64,000 nucleotides of DNA from Spirometra erinaceieuropaei (lineage: Eukaryota; Platyhelminthes; Cestoda; Diphyllobothriidea; Diphyllobothriidae), in NCBI GenBank assembly GCA_902702965.1, contig CACRXP010000302.1, positions 344,157 to 408,156 of the forward strand. Reading direction: 5' to 3'. How positions within the stretch are numbered: the stretch's first letter is position 1; each line of letters starts with the position of its first letter. Positions 10,021-21,510 of this stretch are shown piece by piece. The notes below the pieces were generated by a model. That model did no database searches and was not told the origin of the DNA. It was given only the letters and a program-made list of their open reading frames with translations. The translations under genes were made by a program, and so were the position numbers.

Positions 10021-11764
10021 AAGCATGTTTCACTAAAGGTAGTGCTGTGCCCTGGTTGATAGTTAAGTATACATGAGGTCCGTCTAGACTGCTTGCTGCA
10101 TGGCACCTCACGGTGAATAACTGCATTGAATTCAGACTGTTTATCGTGGTATGCTCCGAAAAAGCCCCCGCAACCAGCAAGTATGCTGCTTATTTTATCA
10201 GGTCTGAAGGAAGTTCCTCAATGTTGGGTATTTGGCAGAGTTCCGTTGCGTTTCCGTACAACTTTAAAATTGCCATCCAGACCTGAATTCTGCTATCTGT
10301 ACTTTCATAGGGGTGTTGTTGTCGCCGTTCGAAAACTTCCTCAGAGACTGATATGCGAACCTGAGGAAATCCTTTTAGACTCGATCATAATGACTGCGCA
10401 TTATGTACAAGCTGTCAGTATTCATTCAGTAGTATACGAACGCAGCATACTGTCAGCGGGGTATTAGCTAGAGGCACAGATACATGCTTCGCCGATTTTA
10501 CCGCGCTGCATGAATTAGCGATTTACTGGCAAGTTCTCACATGCGTCTGGACAAAAACTCTAGTTTTTGCCAGTGTTAACCTGTTAGCTTTCTTAGAATG
10601 TAATATGTGAACTTGGATTAACTCATCGGGGATAAACACTGCTGAGTGTTTCCCGATCTCTCTCTTGATTACAGTGTCCAAACACTGAAAAAACATCTTT
10701 AGAGCTGACTGAAATACTGCTTAAGTTGGATTGTGATTTAAAGGGAGGAAAATAACTCAGGACTGGCCGCTGAGCATGGTAAGACCTGTTTTGTGCGCGT
10801 TTATTTTGGACATGCTGTCATGTTGTTGCCAGCCGCTAATCCTTCGCGACGATAAGAAGTCTTTTTGTCTTCGAGAGTTTTTGTGTCAGGTTAAATTTAG
10901 ATGACGTGTTTTGTCTGACTTCAGAGTATCTTCTTGCAGAGTGCGCACAAGACAAACGATACCGACAACATTTTTGAGTAGTTTTCTAATCGTACCAGCG
11001 TATCATTCATTCAAAAGAACATTTATATGGCTAGAAAAAATTACACACGGCTTGTTATCTGATAATTCAAGCAAACGCGCGGTCAACAAAACATTTTTTG
11101 TGTGTGATTAGGCGGATGGTTAATTTAATCAGTCCAAAACACTTACTTCCAAAGTATGTGCGGCTGGAGAAGGTGGTGCGCAAAGTCACACGTCCCAATA
11201 CTTTTCCAAAACTTGACTCTTTTACAGAATATAGCGATAATTACTCAGAACTTTCCTATATAAACTAGGCTCCGAAAACGGGTGTGCAAGGCTGGAGTAC
11301 CTTAGGTGAACCTCGAGGTTTCGTGTTTCTTTTTGTGTATAGGCGGACGGTTCTGAGATGAGGGAACTATCTCGTGAGATGGTTCACAAAAGCAGAAACC
11401 TGAAACCCCCGGAATGGCAAACAAGTCTTTGGCCAAGGTGATGCAGCGTTTACCCCGGGGATGTGTAGTGACCAAAATTTTTTAGTCCACTGATGTAATT
11501 CGTCAAATGAAATGACTACCTGACGCTTAGTGGTTCATAATCTCCCTTACAGCTGCCAAAACCTGAAGTCTTTAGAACTGCGCCCCGGTTGAAATCCCAG
11601 CCTTCCTCTGTTGTAAATATTTACGCCAGATGGGAACCAATGTTCTTAACACTGGCAAATGTGATCTGGAAATGAAGATCTCTACAAAACGACCATAATA
11701 CCCTGCCCGCATAGTCGTATTTTGGAGCCTTTATATCCATTACGGACCGCTGGACGCTGTTTTT
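10021..11764. other. Unassigned 1.7-kb stretch
   Basis: The longest frame (10,126-10,467, plus, 113 codons) has no recognisable domain, and its composition does not stand out from its surroundings. No repeat shared within the window was seen. Confidence 0.5.
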
Positions 11765-12670
11765 CGATGCGTTTTCGACTCATAAATACTACTTTAGTAG
11801 GGCTGCAGTATTAATCGCCTTGCAACATATTCTCAAGATAATTCAGTTAGTTCCAGATGCCGGCTTTTGAACGAACTTCCTCCCGGTGGCCTGCAAAAAG
11901 CACACTTTCTAAAAAAGTGACTTCTTAAATAGCACCAATTTTTCTCATTGATTTTCGGTGCCCTTATATGTTCGGATATATCTCATAGAAAACATGCATA
12001 AAAATATGAACTTTTTACTCATTTGAAGGGAAATTGCGTTTCCGTTAGATTTTATATTTGAAGGAAGAGTATAATTCGGTTTTACAAATTTTTTCCAGTT
12101 CCCTGAGTTGTCGTTACACTTGCAGACAGGGTTTTTACACCATAAGCTGTGTATTTTCAGTTTATGGGAGACTATATGGGGTTCATAAAGTTCAGCAGTG
12201 GACTTGAGCCATATTGTCAACTTTTCAAGCAACATTAATAAATGCAGAGGCATGATGTTTCATGAACGGGCACTTCAAAGGTCTTAAAAAATCTCATAAT
12301 TAACAACTTTTTTAAAGCTAAATAATACCCTACCTCCAAGTGTAAAATTTAGATAAGATCTGAGTTTCTTCCAAATGCGTAAAAGAAGGAATATTGTTGT
12401 ACACGTTTTTTATGAATTATATTTGAATTTATAGGGGTATCGAAAATTCATAGGACAAAGTCATGCCTCGTAAGTAGTCATTTTTTGAGCATGTAGTTTT
12501 TGCAGGCAGCCAGAAAGAACTTTGTTTAAAAGCCGACATCCTAGAATAACTGAACTGCTCTGAGATTATGTTGCAAAGCAATCAATGTTTCAACCCTACC
12601 CAGGCAATCTTTTTGAATCGAAAATGCATTTAAGAATTTCAGTAAACATTTCATGAGTTATCACATCTGT
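11765..12670. mobile_element. Foldback MITE, subfamily C-like, ends eroded
   Basis: Internal arm sequences of the MITE family are clear ('gatgccggcttttgaacgaac' in part near 11,857-11,877; mirrored 'aaaagccgacatcctag' near 12,528-12,544). The right terminus reads 'aacatttcatgagttatcacatctgt'. The left terminus is too diverged to place, so 11,765 is approximate. The perfect CAGT/TA ends seen in other copies are lost, indicating an old insertion. Confidence 0.65.
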
Positions 12671-15600
12671 CCGACCTAATGCAACGAATGAAATCAACTA
12701 GTGTTAATGCATGGTTTCCTAAGCGGTCTTTTCAAAATCCAGAGAATTCGTAAGGAGCCAATTGAGTTGACTGAAATTATTTAAGATTTAAAGGGATTTT
12801 TCCGAAACCTCGGCGGTCTTGGTGGGATTCCAACGCATAAATGAAAGGGCAGGCTTCGGGTGCAGCGTAATTTTTGGATTTTCTAAATCTGCTAAAACAC
12901 CTGCTTTCACGCTGACCGTCAGGATTAATTTTGGTCTATTTTACATTTTTTTCCCATTTTTTTCTTATCTTCTTAGGTTATGATGGTATTTAATACATTT
13001 TATATGCTGACATCACCGAGTCCAATGAGTTTAGAAGCTCGTGCTTCTTGAATTCTCAATTTTTGTCTATACCTTTTTCCAGAAGATTTACCCCCTCCCC
13101 GAGGACTCTTTCGCTGCTAAATTCGTCCTGAAAATATTCAGGCCTGTGAAAATTATGCTCAGCGTTTTTAAAAGTTTTCACCCATAGAGCACGAAGTTGG
13201 ATATGCGTGCAGTTTCACATCCACAAGTTTTTGAGCCCACATAAGGAACCTGAAGATTGTAACGGGTCTTACCGAGTGCCACGTTATTTCTTCCGTGTGT
13301 GGTGATGAAAATATAGTCCTTTTATAGCAAATAGCGTGCACCTTAATTCTCTGGAAACTTTTTGATATTATTTTTAAAAATCGCTTGGACTAGGTTACAC
13401 CACGTTCCCAAATTGCTTTGGGTTTTTCTGTATTGGGACTTATGGAAAAAGTACTTTGCTTAAAAAATGTGTATCAGCAATAAATCTTTCTGCCACAATT
13501 TCAAAGAGTGAAAATTTGGATTTTTGCCAGGAGGCTATTCAATCGAAGGAAATCATTTCGTAGTACCCTACCGGATTCGACGCTAATTTGAAAATTGGTT
13601 TCTATTTGAAAGCATTCTATATTTTTCCGGTCAAAATGCAGATTCTCGGTCTAACGCAGACACACTAATAAGGCGAACCTCTGTTCATCAGCCGAAAGTC
13701 CGTGTGTCATGTGGACGAGCCACCTGAAGGCGCTCTGACTTCGAAAATTGCCTGAGGATATTTGCGTAGCCATGGCAACGGAAGAAACCGGGTGGCTGAC
13801 AAGTCTAATGACTTGTTCAACACTGGCAGTTCTGAATTCTGAGGCCTACGCCCCCTCATGCTGGCCGTATACCTCGAGCGATTTCTGATCATTACGACCT
13901 CTCTTGACTTGTCAGTTTTTCTTTTCCATTACTGATGGCTGACATTTATTTAGCCACCTAAGGAAGTCTTGAATGCAATTCCCAAATCGGATGAGGTATG
14001 TGCCGCCTACATTTGGGGTCAGGCAATTCCGTTTTTACAAAAAAAAACCTGTTTATATATTCTGGACTGTGGAAATCAGAGTACGGAGGTGCCTCCTTGA
14101 ACTTCTTCTCCAATTCTGAGGCCTCCAGAAGGCTTTGGCGTAAGCTTTAAAAGTCTGTTCATCAAATTCCCAGACAGGCGAGCACACTCATGGGGAGTGA
14201 TGCTAGAATTTGAAACATTCTTTGAAAGAGGGTAAAAGCTTGATCCAGGCTTCACTATCCGAATGCAGATGGGCCCTCACTCATTACAGTTTTCGACTGA
14301 TTTTCCTCAGTCTTGAAAGTCTCTACTGAAGGGTATTTGCTTCCTACAGCCGCTGGCGGAAATCACAGAGTGAATGCACAACATTTATCAGAGCGGCTTG
14401 GTTAATTTCTAAATGAGACGCAACACCGTGATATCTGGTTGCCACAAATTGGACATTTGATTGTGGAGTGACTTAATATTAGACCCGTTATACCGCTTAG
14501 TACTGCTGTTACTGGACAGTAAAATCGATACTGGCGGTTTTGCCATCCCAAGAACTTATATGCTAGTCATACGCGTTGGTGAAGTTGATAGGGTATTGTA
14601 TAGACGAGTTTGGTATTCGAAAAGTGTTATTGACACAACAAGTGCGATTGAAATCATCTTTTTTCCGATCTAACTGTTCCCATCAACAAGTCACATCCAA
14701 AAAGCAGGTTGGGAGGACTCTGGGCTTGAACTAGGTCAAAAGTTATGTGATTGTGTAATGGGATAACATGTTGTCGGTTTCAATTGGATTACAGCATTCC
14801 CACGGGAGTAGCCCCTACCGACTCATCTCGATTACAGTAAAGACTACGGAGATTTTATTTGACGTTAATACTCCATTCCATAGTCGCCTTTATTCCGTCT
14901 TTCAGGCACGACTGATCGATAACTTTTAACCCTACTGATTACATGTGAAAGAACGTATGACTCGTTGAAAGGGCCTCTGAACCAGTGGCAAACAAAAATG
15001 GGGCCAGCACTTGAGCCCTGGCTCACCGTCATAGACAGGTTAAAAGGACAATTCCAAATTCATTTGCTCTGGAGGCAATCGTTCTAGATTATTACTTTCC
15101 AGCATGGCGATTCTGATTGTGGACGTACCACAATTACTACAATCTCCAAGCCAAGTTCGTTAAGTACTGAAAGATGGAGATGACATACAGTGCCCATTGG
15201 CCATTAGCCGACGGCGCTTGCCAACCAATCGGAAAAAAGTGTCATTTCGCGGCTCATGAGAGTTGATATCACCGCCAGCAGTGCAAAATCGATTTATCGA
15301 CCGGCCAGCGCCCGTGCTCGGCCAGTCTTTCCATGCGATCGCCCGCGCGTACAGCAGATTTGAAGGTTTGGGGAATATTTGTAAAACCAGGTTCCCCCCG
15401 GCAGTATAGCGTTATCAGCGGACTGCGGTAACTGAAAACTTTTCAACATACTTGACGGACTGGTAGAAACAGTCGTAAACGACATGATTTGTGTGTATTT
15501 TCAGTTTTTGGGTAGACATGGCAACCTGCTGCCCACACAAGCACGGGACATACAAATTTGTTTGATCTTTTAGATCTAAACCTCATTTCAAACAAGCACC

Positions 15601-16299
15601 GTCGGTTTGGATTCAAGTGGTGTACCACCGTTGAGAAGCAGTACAGTTATGACCATTCCTGACTTGTTTGTTGAGAATCCGCGTGAAGAGGGTCTAAGTG
15701 TTGACAGTCAATCAGCAGATAGAGAGATCCTCGATCCCTGACACCTGAGTTGCGTAATAAATAAAACGCGCCCTGACCCACTCACCCCCCAATACAGTTT
15801 GCAAGACCCTACGTATGCAGATGAACCAGAGGAACTGCACAGAAAGCAGTCGAGAGGCGCAAAGACCGGAGGCAGCACTGCGACCTCAACTGGAACGCAC
15901 GCTGTGGAGGACAAAACGCCTGACTCCCGTTCATTCACTTTCGCCCAGATCCATGACAGTGGATATCCATCGTAGCTTTCCGTCAAAGACCCCGGTCATC
16001 GGCATGCCAGTAACGACATCCTCTCCAATAGTATCGCCATCACCTTTGCTTTGCGCATTCTGCTCTAATCGGAAGTTCGGAGTACCATTTCCAACCAAAG
16101 TAGATGCACGCTCTTAGCTACGAGTGGAGAATGTTTATATTACACGGCATTGCATCCCACGCAACTGTTTGCGGGTCGGAAACCTTGCCCTGGCTCAATT
16201 CTGGAACATAACTAGAACGTGCTCTATGTTGGCAAAAGAACTATGGTGTGAGTAACTTGGCTGGACAGCTTCTTAATTGTTTAAAACCGCAACGCTGTC
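12671..16299. other. Unassigned 3.6-kb stretch
   Basis: No repeat shared with the rest of the window and no convincing domain was found. Short frames (for example 14,461-14,673 plus; 15,708-15,986 minus; 15,815-16,117 plus) overlap on opposite strands. A+T-rich runs lie at 12,930-12,980. This could be intronic or intergenic host sequence or very old repeats. Confidence 0.5.
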
Positions 16300-16860
16300 C
16301 TCCGGTGCAACTCCTGCCTTGACAGTTCAACCGTCGCAGTCGACGATGTCTACTGTGTGCTTCACAGCAAGGTTAAGTGGACATGGTGACTTGCGCGCGA
16401 TTTAGTTTATAGTGAGTGTAGGCTTGCGCCGCATCTACCACACTCCCTCCTTCCCACCTGAGCCCGGTGTCAAGACAGAGTCAAGAGGGCCGGAGGCAGA
16501 GGAGGGCGCAGATGGGTGGCGCGGTCGAGCCCGCACCTTGGCGCTCCACCCATATCTCCCGGTCCACACAACAACTGACCAAGATTTTAATCAATATCAA
16601 TAACACCACGACCAATCAGAGGACGAGAATGATTGGGCAGTCATGCTCACGACCTGTATACCCAAGCGGGGGCGCAAGCGCATTTAACGGCAGGGAAACA
16701 GACGTCCGAGAACTGCTAGCGCATACCGGGCCGAGAGGACCATGGTTTGCTGACCTTGACATAGCAGACGCTTACTATCTTTGAGACCCAGAAGGGTGGC
16801 ACTTGATCCTGCCGTTAGCCTTCAGGCCTGGGTAACCAAACAGTCGTCGACCGAGAGGCA
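16300..16860 (-). repeat. R3 repeat, long form, minus orientation
   Basis: It carries the R3 core ('cgtgtaggcttgcgccgcatc'-like, 'cacctgagcccggtgtc', 'gcggtcgagcccgc', 'ggtccacacaacaactgacc'). It also has an upstream extension shared with 40,900-41,350 and 59,635-59,830 ('acctgtatacccaagcggg', 'gaggaccatggtttgctgac'). Read as the R3 plus strand it ends in the common 'cgacggttgaactgtc' (complement near 16,322-16,337). It abuts a MITE downstream. Confidence 0.65.
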
Positions 16861-16891
16861 CTACCCATAAAGCACACACACTCCTCACATA

Positions 16892-17884
16892 CAGTAGATG
16901 TGCTAACTCATGAAATGTCAACTAAAATTTCGAAATGCGTTCTCGTTTCTAAAATATAAATTAAGTAGTAATGTAAAACTAATAATGATGCAGCATAAAT
17001 CTATAATGATCCAGTTACCTCAGGGTGTCGGCATTCGAAAGAACTTATTTTCGGCTGCATGCAAGATCTATACTCCGCCAAAAATGACTACTTAAGTAGT
17101 ATGCAATTTTCTCATTGATTTTTGATGTCCTTGAAAATTCAATTATATTTCATGGAAAACATGCATAAAATATTCATCCTTTTACTTATTCGGTAGAAAA
17201 TCACGTCTTCTTCCGATTTCATACTCAAAAGAAGAATATAATTCGGTTTTAAAAAGTTTCTAATTGTGATATTTTTTAATACCGTTAGATGGCCGTTCAT
17301 GAAACGTCATGTATCTGCATTTACGAATGTGGCTTGTAAAGTTAACAATATTGCTCAAATCCACTGCTTAATTTTATGAACCTCATATGGTCTCCTCTTA
17401 ACACCGTAGAGAAATGCATGGTTTTCCGTACAGGGAAAATATACAGCTTGTAGTTTTGAAACCCTGAATGCAATTGCAACAGCAGGTCGGGTTCAAAATT
17501 CTTCGGGAATAAGAAAAGTTTTTTAAAACCGAATTATACTCTTCTTTTGAGTATGAAATTGGAAGAAGACGTGATTTTCTACCGAATAAGTAAAAGAATA
17601 AATATTTTTATGCATGTCTTCCATGAAATATAATTGAATTTTCAAGGGCATCGAAAATCAATGAGAAAATTGCATGCTACGTATGTAGTCATTTTTTGCA
17701 GAGTATAGATCTTGCATGCAGCCAAAAATAACTTCTTTCGAAAGCCGACACCCTAAGGTAACTGGATCATTAAATATTTACGCTGCATCATGATGAGTTT
17801 TACAACACTACTTAATTTATCTTTTCGAAAGGAGAACGCATTTCGAAATTTCGGTTGACATTTCATGAGTTAGCACATCTACTG
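16892..17884. mobile_element. Foldback MITE, subfamily B (993 bp)
   Basis: Termini are CAGTAGATGTGCTAACTC and its complement; flanking TA lies at 16,890-16,891 and 17,885-17,886. The arms are nearly symmetric, with 'acgtcttcttccgatttc' near 17,203-17,220 mirrored near 17,547-17,564, and a roughly 100-bp unpaired centre. There is no coding capacity. It is a well-preserved copy, with siblings at 29,292, 39,871 and 61,732 and the left half of the chimera at 36,573. Confidence 0.88.
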
Positions 17885-17886
17885 TA

Positions 17887-18129
17887 CGTGAGAGTGTCAT
17901 AGACCAGTTAAGACGGAGTCGTGACAGCTTGTCTCTCAGTCCACCACTCCGCCACTCCACACAAACAATCACACAACTGGGCAGACTGCGTGGACTGAGT
18001 TGGGGCGTCACAGATTTAGACAGCTGTTTGGGGAACAGGAATACGCTAGCCAGATAGTATTCTGCATTCGTGCATTAACTCTTTGCAGGATTGCAAGCAG
18101 CAAACAAACTAGTTAAGAGAGGAATGTAT
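17887..18129. other. Unassigned spacer
   Basis: No recognisable feature was seen between the MITE end and the PLE tail fragment. Confidence 0.5.
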
Positions 18130-18180
18130 GCAATCGCTGAACTGCTTCCTGGAACTAGCCTGTTCGCTTCTAGAGAAATG
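18130..18180 (+). mobile_element. PLE tail fragment
   Basis: 'ctgaactgcttcctgg' followed by 'actagcctgttcgcttc' matches the extension beyond PLE pseudo-LTRs (compare 60,797-60,842). No hammerhead precedes it. Confidence 0.5.
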
Positions 18181-18612
18181 TTTATCGATCGAAAAAGACA
18201 GAAGTCACATGGTCCGAAAGCTTTTTGATTTTAGGTAATTAGTCAATCGACTTTCCGTTGGTACGCTATAGCCAACTGGTGCACCTTCACTGGTGTATTT
18301 GAGTGCCCATAGTCGATTCCTAGAGCGTAGGTTTGCACAAAAAACGCTCAACCTACTTACACAGCTTATTTTCCAGCAAAAAATTCATTTGTTGGCATTT
18401 TATCGTCACTGTCGCTCGACATTTGCGTGTACAGACACCAAGACTTCAAAAAGCATACCTGGGGAAGGAAAATTAGTATTTTATTACTTCTAAGGTCTTG
18501 TCCCAACTCTCGACGCTCGTCTGGCGACCGGCAAAAATTCGAAAGGACCGTATGGCTGGTAAGTTCACTAACAGTCTTCTAGTGAAAGTTAGGCGACCGT
18601 TTGAAATAAATG
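18181..18612. other. Unassigned stretch
   Basis: Nothing was recognised. One 66-codon frame (18,293-18,493) has no motif. Confidence 0.5.
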
Positions 18613-19598
18613 CAGTGCGTGACCGATCTGATGAAATGTTGGCCGAAATACTGAAATGCGTTTTCGATTAGGGAGGATTACTTAAGTGGGGTTGTAATAT
18701 TACTTATAAAACGACATAATGCCATAGCATTTCGGACTCGCCACGATGTCGGCTTTCAAATGCGTTATCTTTCGACCTCCTATAGAAGCCACACTCGGTA
18801 AAAAAGACTACTTAGGTGGCATGTATTTTTCGCATTGACTTTCGATGGTCTTATAAATTCAAATATTTTTTATGGAAAACATGCACAATAATGTGCTTTC
18901 TTTTACTTGTTTGCGAGAAAGTAACATTGCCTTCACATTTCATACACGAAAAAGTGCATATTAAGGTTCTGAATAAGTCTTCTAATTCCCCAATAATTTT
19001 GGGCCAGATCAGCCGTTGCATTATTATTTAGCGATTCCAATCCAAAAGGTGCATGCTTTCCACATAAGACAAACCATATATTCCTCCATGCTTTTAAAAA
19101 TATATCATGTTGAGTTCATAAAATTTTGTAATGAATGTGGACTATGTTGTGCGTTTCACAAGGAGCATTAGTAATCGAAGATGTATGACGCTGTGTGTAT
19201 GAGCGTCGTACGGTCTTAAAAATCTCATAATTAGAAACTTTTAAAACCTAAATATGCACTTTCTTCGAATATTAAAGGTAAGAACAGTGTTATTTTCTAA
19301 CAAGTAAAAGAAAACACATCTTTGCGCACGTTTTGAATAACAAATATTTGAATTTCTAGAACCCTCGAAAATCAATGTGAAAAATACATGCTACTTAAGT
19401 GCCCTCTTTTTACCAAGTATGGCTTTTATATGAGATCGAAAGGAAGTGCTTTCAAAAGCCAACATCCTGGCTAGTCCGAAATGCTATGAGATTTTGTCGT
19501 TTCATAGGCAACAATACGACTCCACCTAAGTAAACCTTCCTAGTCGAAAACGCATTTCAGTATTTCGGCCAACATCTCATCATACCGGTCACGCACTG
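18613..19598. mobile_element. Foldback MITE, subfamily A (986 bp)
   Basis: Termini are CAGTGCGTGACCGATCT and its complement (...GGTCACGCACTG). TA follows the right end (19,599-19,600); the left flank reads TG rather than TA, probably by mutation. Arms of about 400 bp surround a centre shared with 1,819-2,814. No coding region is present. Confidence 0.85.
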
Positions 19599-19600
19599 TA

Positions 19601-19889
19601 CTTTTAAAAACACCTTTTGAGACAATGCCTTCCTCAACGCTAATAGTACGTCAAAATCATTCAGATTCGATAAAACATTCTTTAAATGGCTAGCAATGAG
19701 TAATATCTGCCGGACCTTGCGTTGAAAAGCGTTTGTGTATACCAGATTGGAAAGATTGCCCGGGTTGATTTCATAAAAGCTTGCATTATTTGCCGTCTTA
19801 GCCATGCACATGAAACGCGTCAAACAATGAATGCAATTAGGTTCCTTTAGTTACTCCAGTGGGAAAAACGCTCAGTGATTATTCAGGAA
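19601..19889. other. Unassigned spacer
   Basis: An 88-codon minus-strand frame (19,557-19,823) overlaps the MITE end and has no recognisable domain. Confidence 0.5.
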
Positions 19890-20830
19890 TGAACGATTGA
19901 AGATGTCTGTTTCCTTTCTAGTGGACAGATGTTAAGGAGTTTTCGCATACACGAAAGAATAGCGAAACTCCAGAATATGCTGGACATAGGCGGAAAGACG
20001 TGTGCCAGGAAGTAGTTCATAAAAGGGAGCCTGGACCGTTTGGACGGGAATTTTGTTAGCCTGACATGTCGGATTCGCATCCAACTCATCATCAAAAACA
20101 ACAGAAAGTGAGGGCAGTAGAGCGCGTATACTGCAGTGGCAATGGAACTCGAATCAAGTTTGAAAACAAGCGCGCTAATTCGTGCTCATTTTGACTGCAA
20201 ATCGGTGGATCAACCAATCACAGTACGCACATTTTGTGTACGCACGAAGGGCAAGAGTCCAAGGTCAGCCGGCGACCACTTAGGTGCGGACTGTGAAATG
20301 GTTGCGCTAGTCGAACTTCGATTCGAATTTCGTTGCAGCTAGGAAGGGCACGGTATTTACAGGATTCAGTAACCACAGAGACTCGAACCTGATAAAATTA
20401 GTAACCCCCACACATCCATCAAGGATGGCGGCATTTGGTGAGATTTTGGCTAGATCGCACGCATCCACATCGTTAATTGCCGCGATTTTGTCACCAGCGT
20501 TGGTTGTTGGCGTGTTAATCGCTTGGCCGTTTGGCCGTTTGGCTTACCGGTATTGTCAGCGGAAGCGGCATTCAACAGCGCCCATCTGTGCGTGGCCACT
20601 TACGCTGGCTAGGCAAATGCTTTGCACGGCATATGGAATGGGGGGGTAGCTTGCGCTTGTTGATTCGTCTGCGAACCGGAGAGCCATGCCTCAAACAGCC
20701 AGAAACTCTATCGCTTTTCTTCCCTGGTGCAAATTTCGGCTTCTTGTAGCCTAGCGCTGTGACGCTGGATCGTGCGGCTCCAACTCCGAGTGTCTTTAAA
20801 AGGGTAGCTGACGGTTACCGAGATGTTCTT
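19890..20830 (-). pseudogene. PLE fragment, minus strand: GIY-YIG end, 3' region and decayed hammerhead
   Basis: Read from 20,830 downward, a degraded 'E.WLSGSQ..NQQ' segment corresponds to the ELLESWFTGPQSINK region of the GIY-YIG domain. Then come the family 3' region ('gtgacaaaatcgcggcaatt'), a TATA-like 'tgtaaataccg' near 20,350-20,365 and a wrecked hammerhead at about 20,045-20,100 (TGATGA kept; GAAAC replaced by GACAT). Last is the tail 'ctacttcctggcacacg'. About 200 bp of extra sequence separates the TATA and the ribozyme compared with other copies. A second PLE piece begins in the opposite direction at 20,870, so the two are head-to-head. Confidence 0.55.
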
Positions 20831-20869
20831 GGCGTAGGACTGGAGTGCGGTGCAATTCGAGCTCTCGTC

Positions 20870-21510
20870 TAGTCTTTTCATTCACCGGCCAGCAGAGTTG
20901 GGGCGAAATGAGAGGTCACAGCACGCCAGAACCACCTTTCATCGGACTCCCCTCACGTTAAGGCGTCAGGCGTCTTCTCGGAACATTCAGATTTGCGGTT
21001 GTGCACGAATAGGCAATAACCATCAGACGCCAAGTAGGGAGGCTGCAGGACCACCTGCTGCGGAAGGAAATGCCTGGAGTCATTTAAGGCATCTGCCGTA
21101 GCTGCGAGCAAGGCAGTTACGCAAAATAACCGCATTTTATCCGGACACGGATGGCCGAACACGCAGCGGCAGTGAAGAGAAAAGGCGCCAGCTACTAGAT
21201 CGCAGCACATTCGGTAGGATTCGGTATCGCCTCCGTGTTCGATGAGGTTGGGATTCTCACGAGAGGTGACGACAGCAAAAACCGTCGGCTGCTTGGCCTG
21301 TGATCCTTCAACCTCCAATCTATCAACAAGCCAAAGGATCTCCCACCTCCGCGTCGTGTGCTGGGCCTTTGCCTGGAAGGAGTAAACAACTATGCGGGGA
21401 AGGTGACGATGGGCGGCGTGTCCACTTGTTGGAGCCAATTGGGCAAACAGGAGGACCGTCGATAATTAATGCTGATGATGAAATCGCAGTCATTAACGAC
21501 GGGTCCGTGG
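20870..21510 (+). pseudogene. PLE fragment, plus strand: RT C-terminus and GIY-YIG, heavily decayed
   Basis: Family landmarks in order are 'aataaccatcagacgcc' (HRPEATIRR region), 'gaaatgcctggagtcattta' (ETSGVVY region), 'cggatggccgaacacgcagc' (RMAEHAA region), 'ggttgggattctcacgag' (EILARG region) and 'tctatcaacaagcc' (SINK region). Frameshifts and stops are frequent. The long minus-strand open frame over it (20,953-21,438, 161 codons) is antisense to these landmarks and is not a gene. Confidence 0.6.

Noticed and set aside
20953..21438. 161-codon minus-strand frame
   Set aside because: It lies opposite the recognisable PLE landmarks on the plus strand and has no domain of its own.
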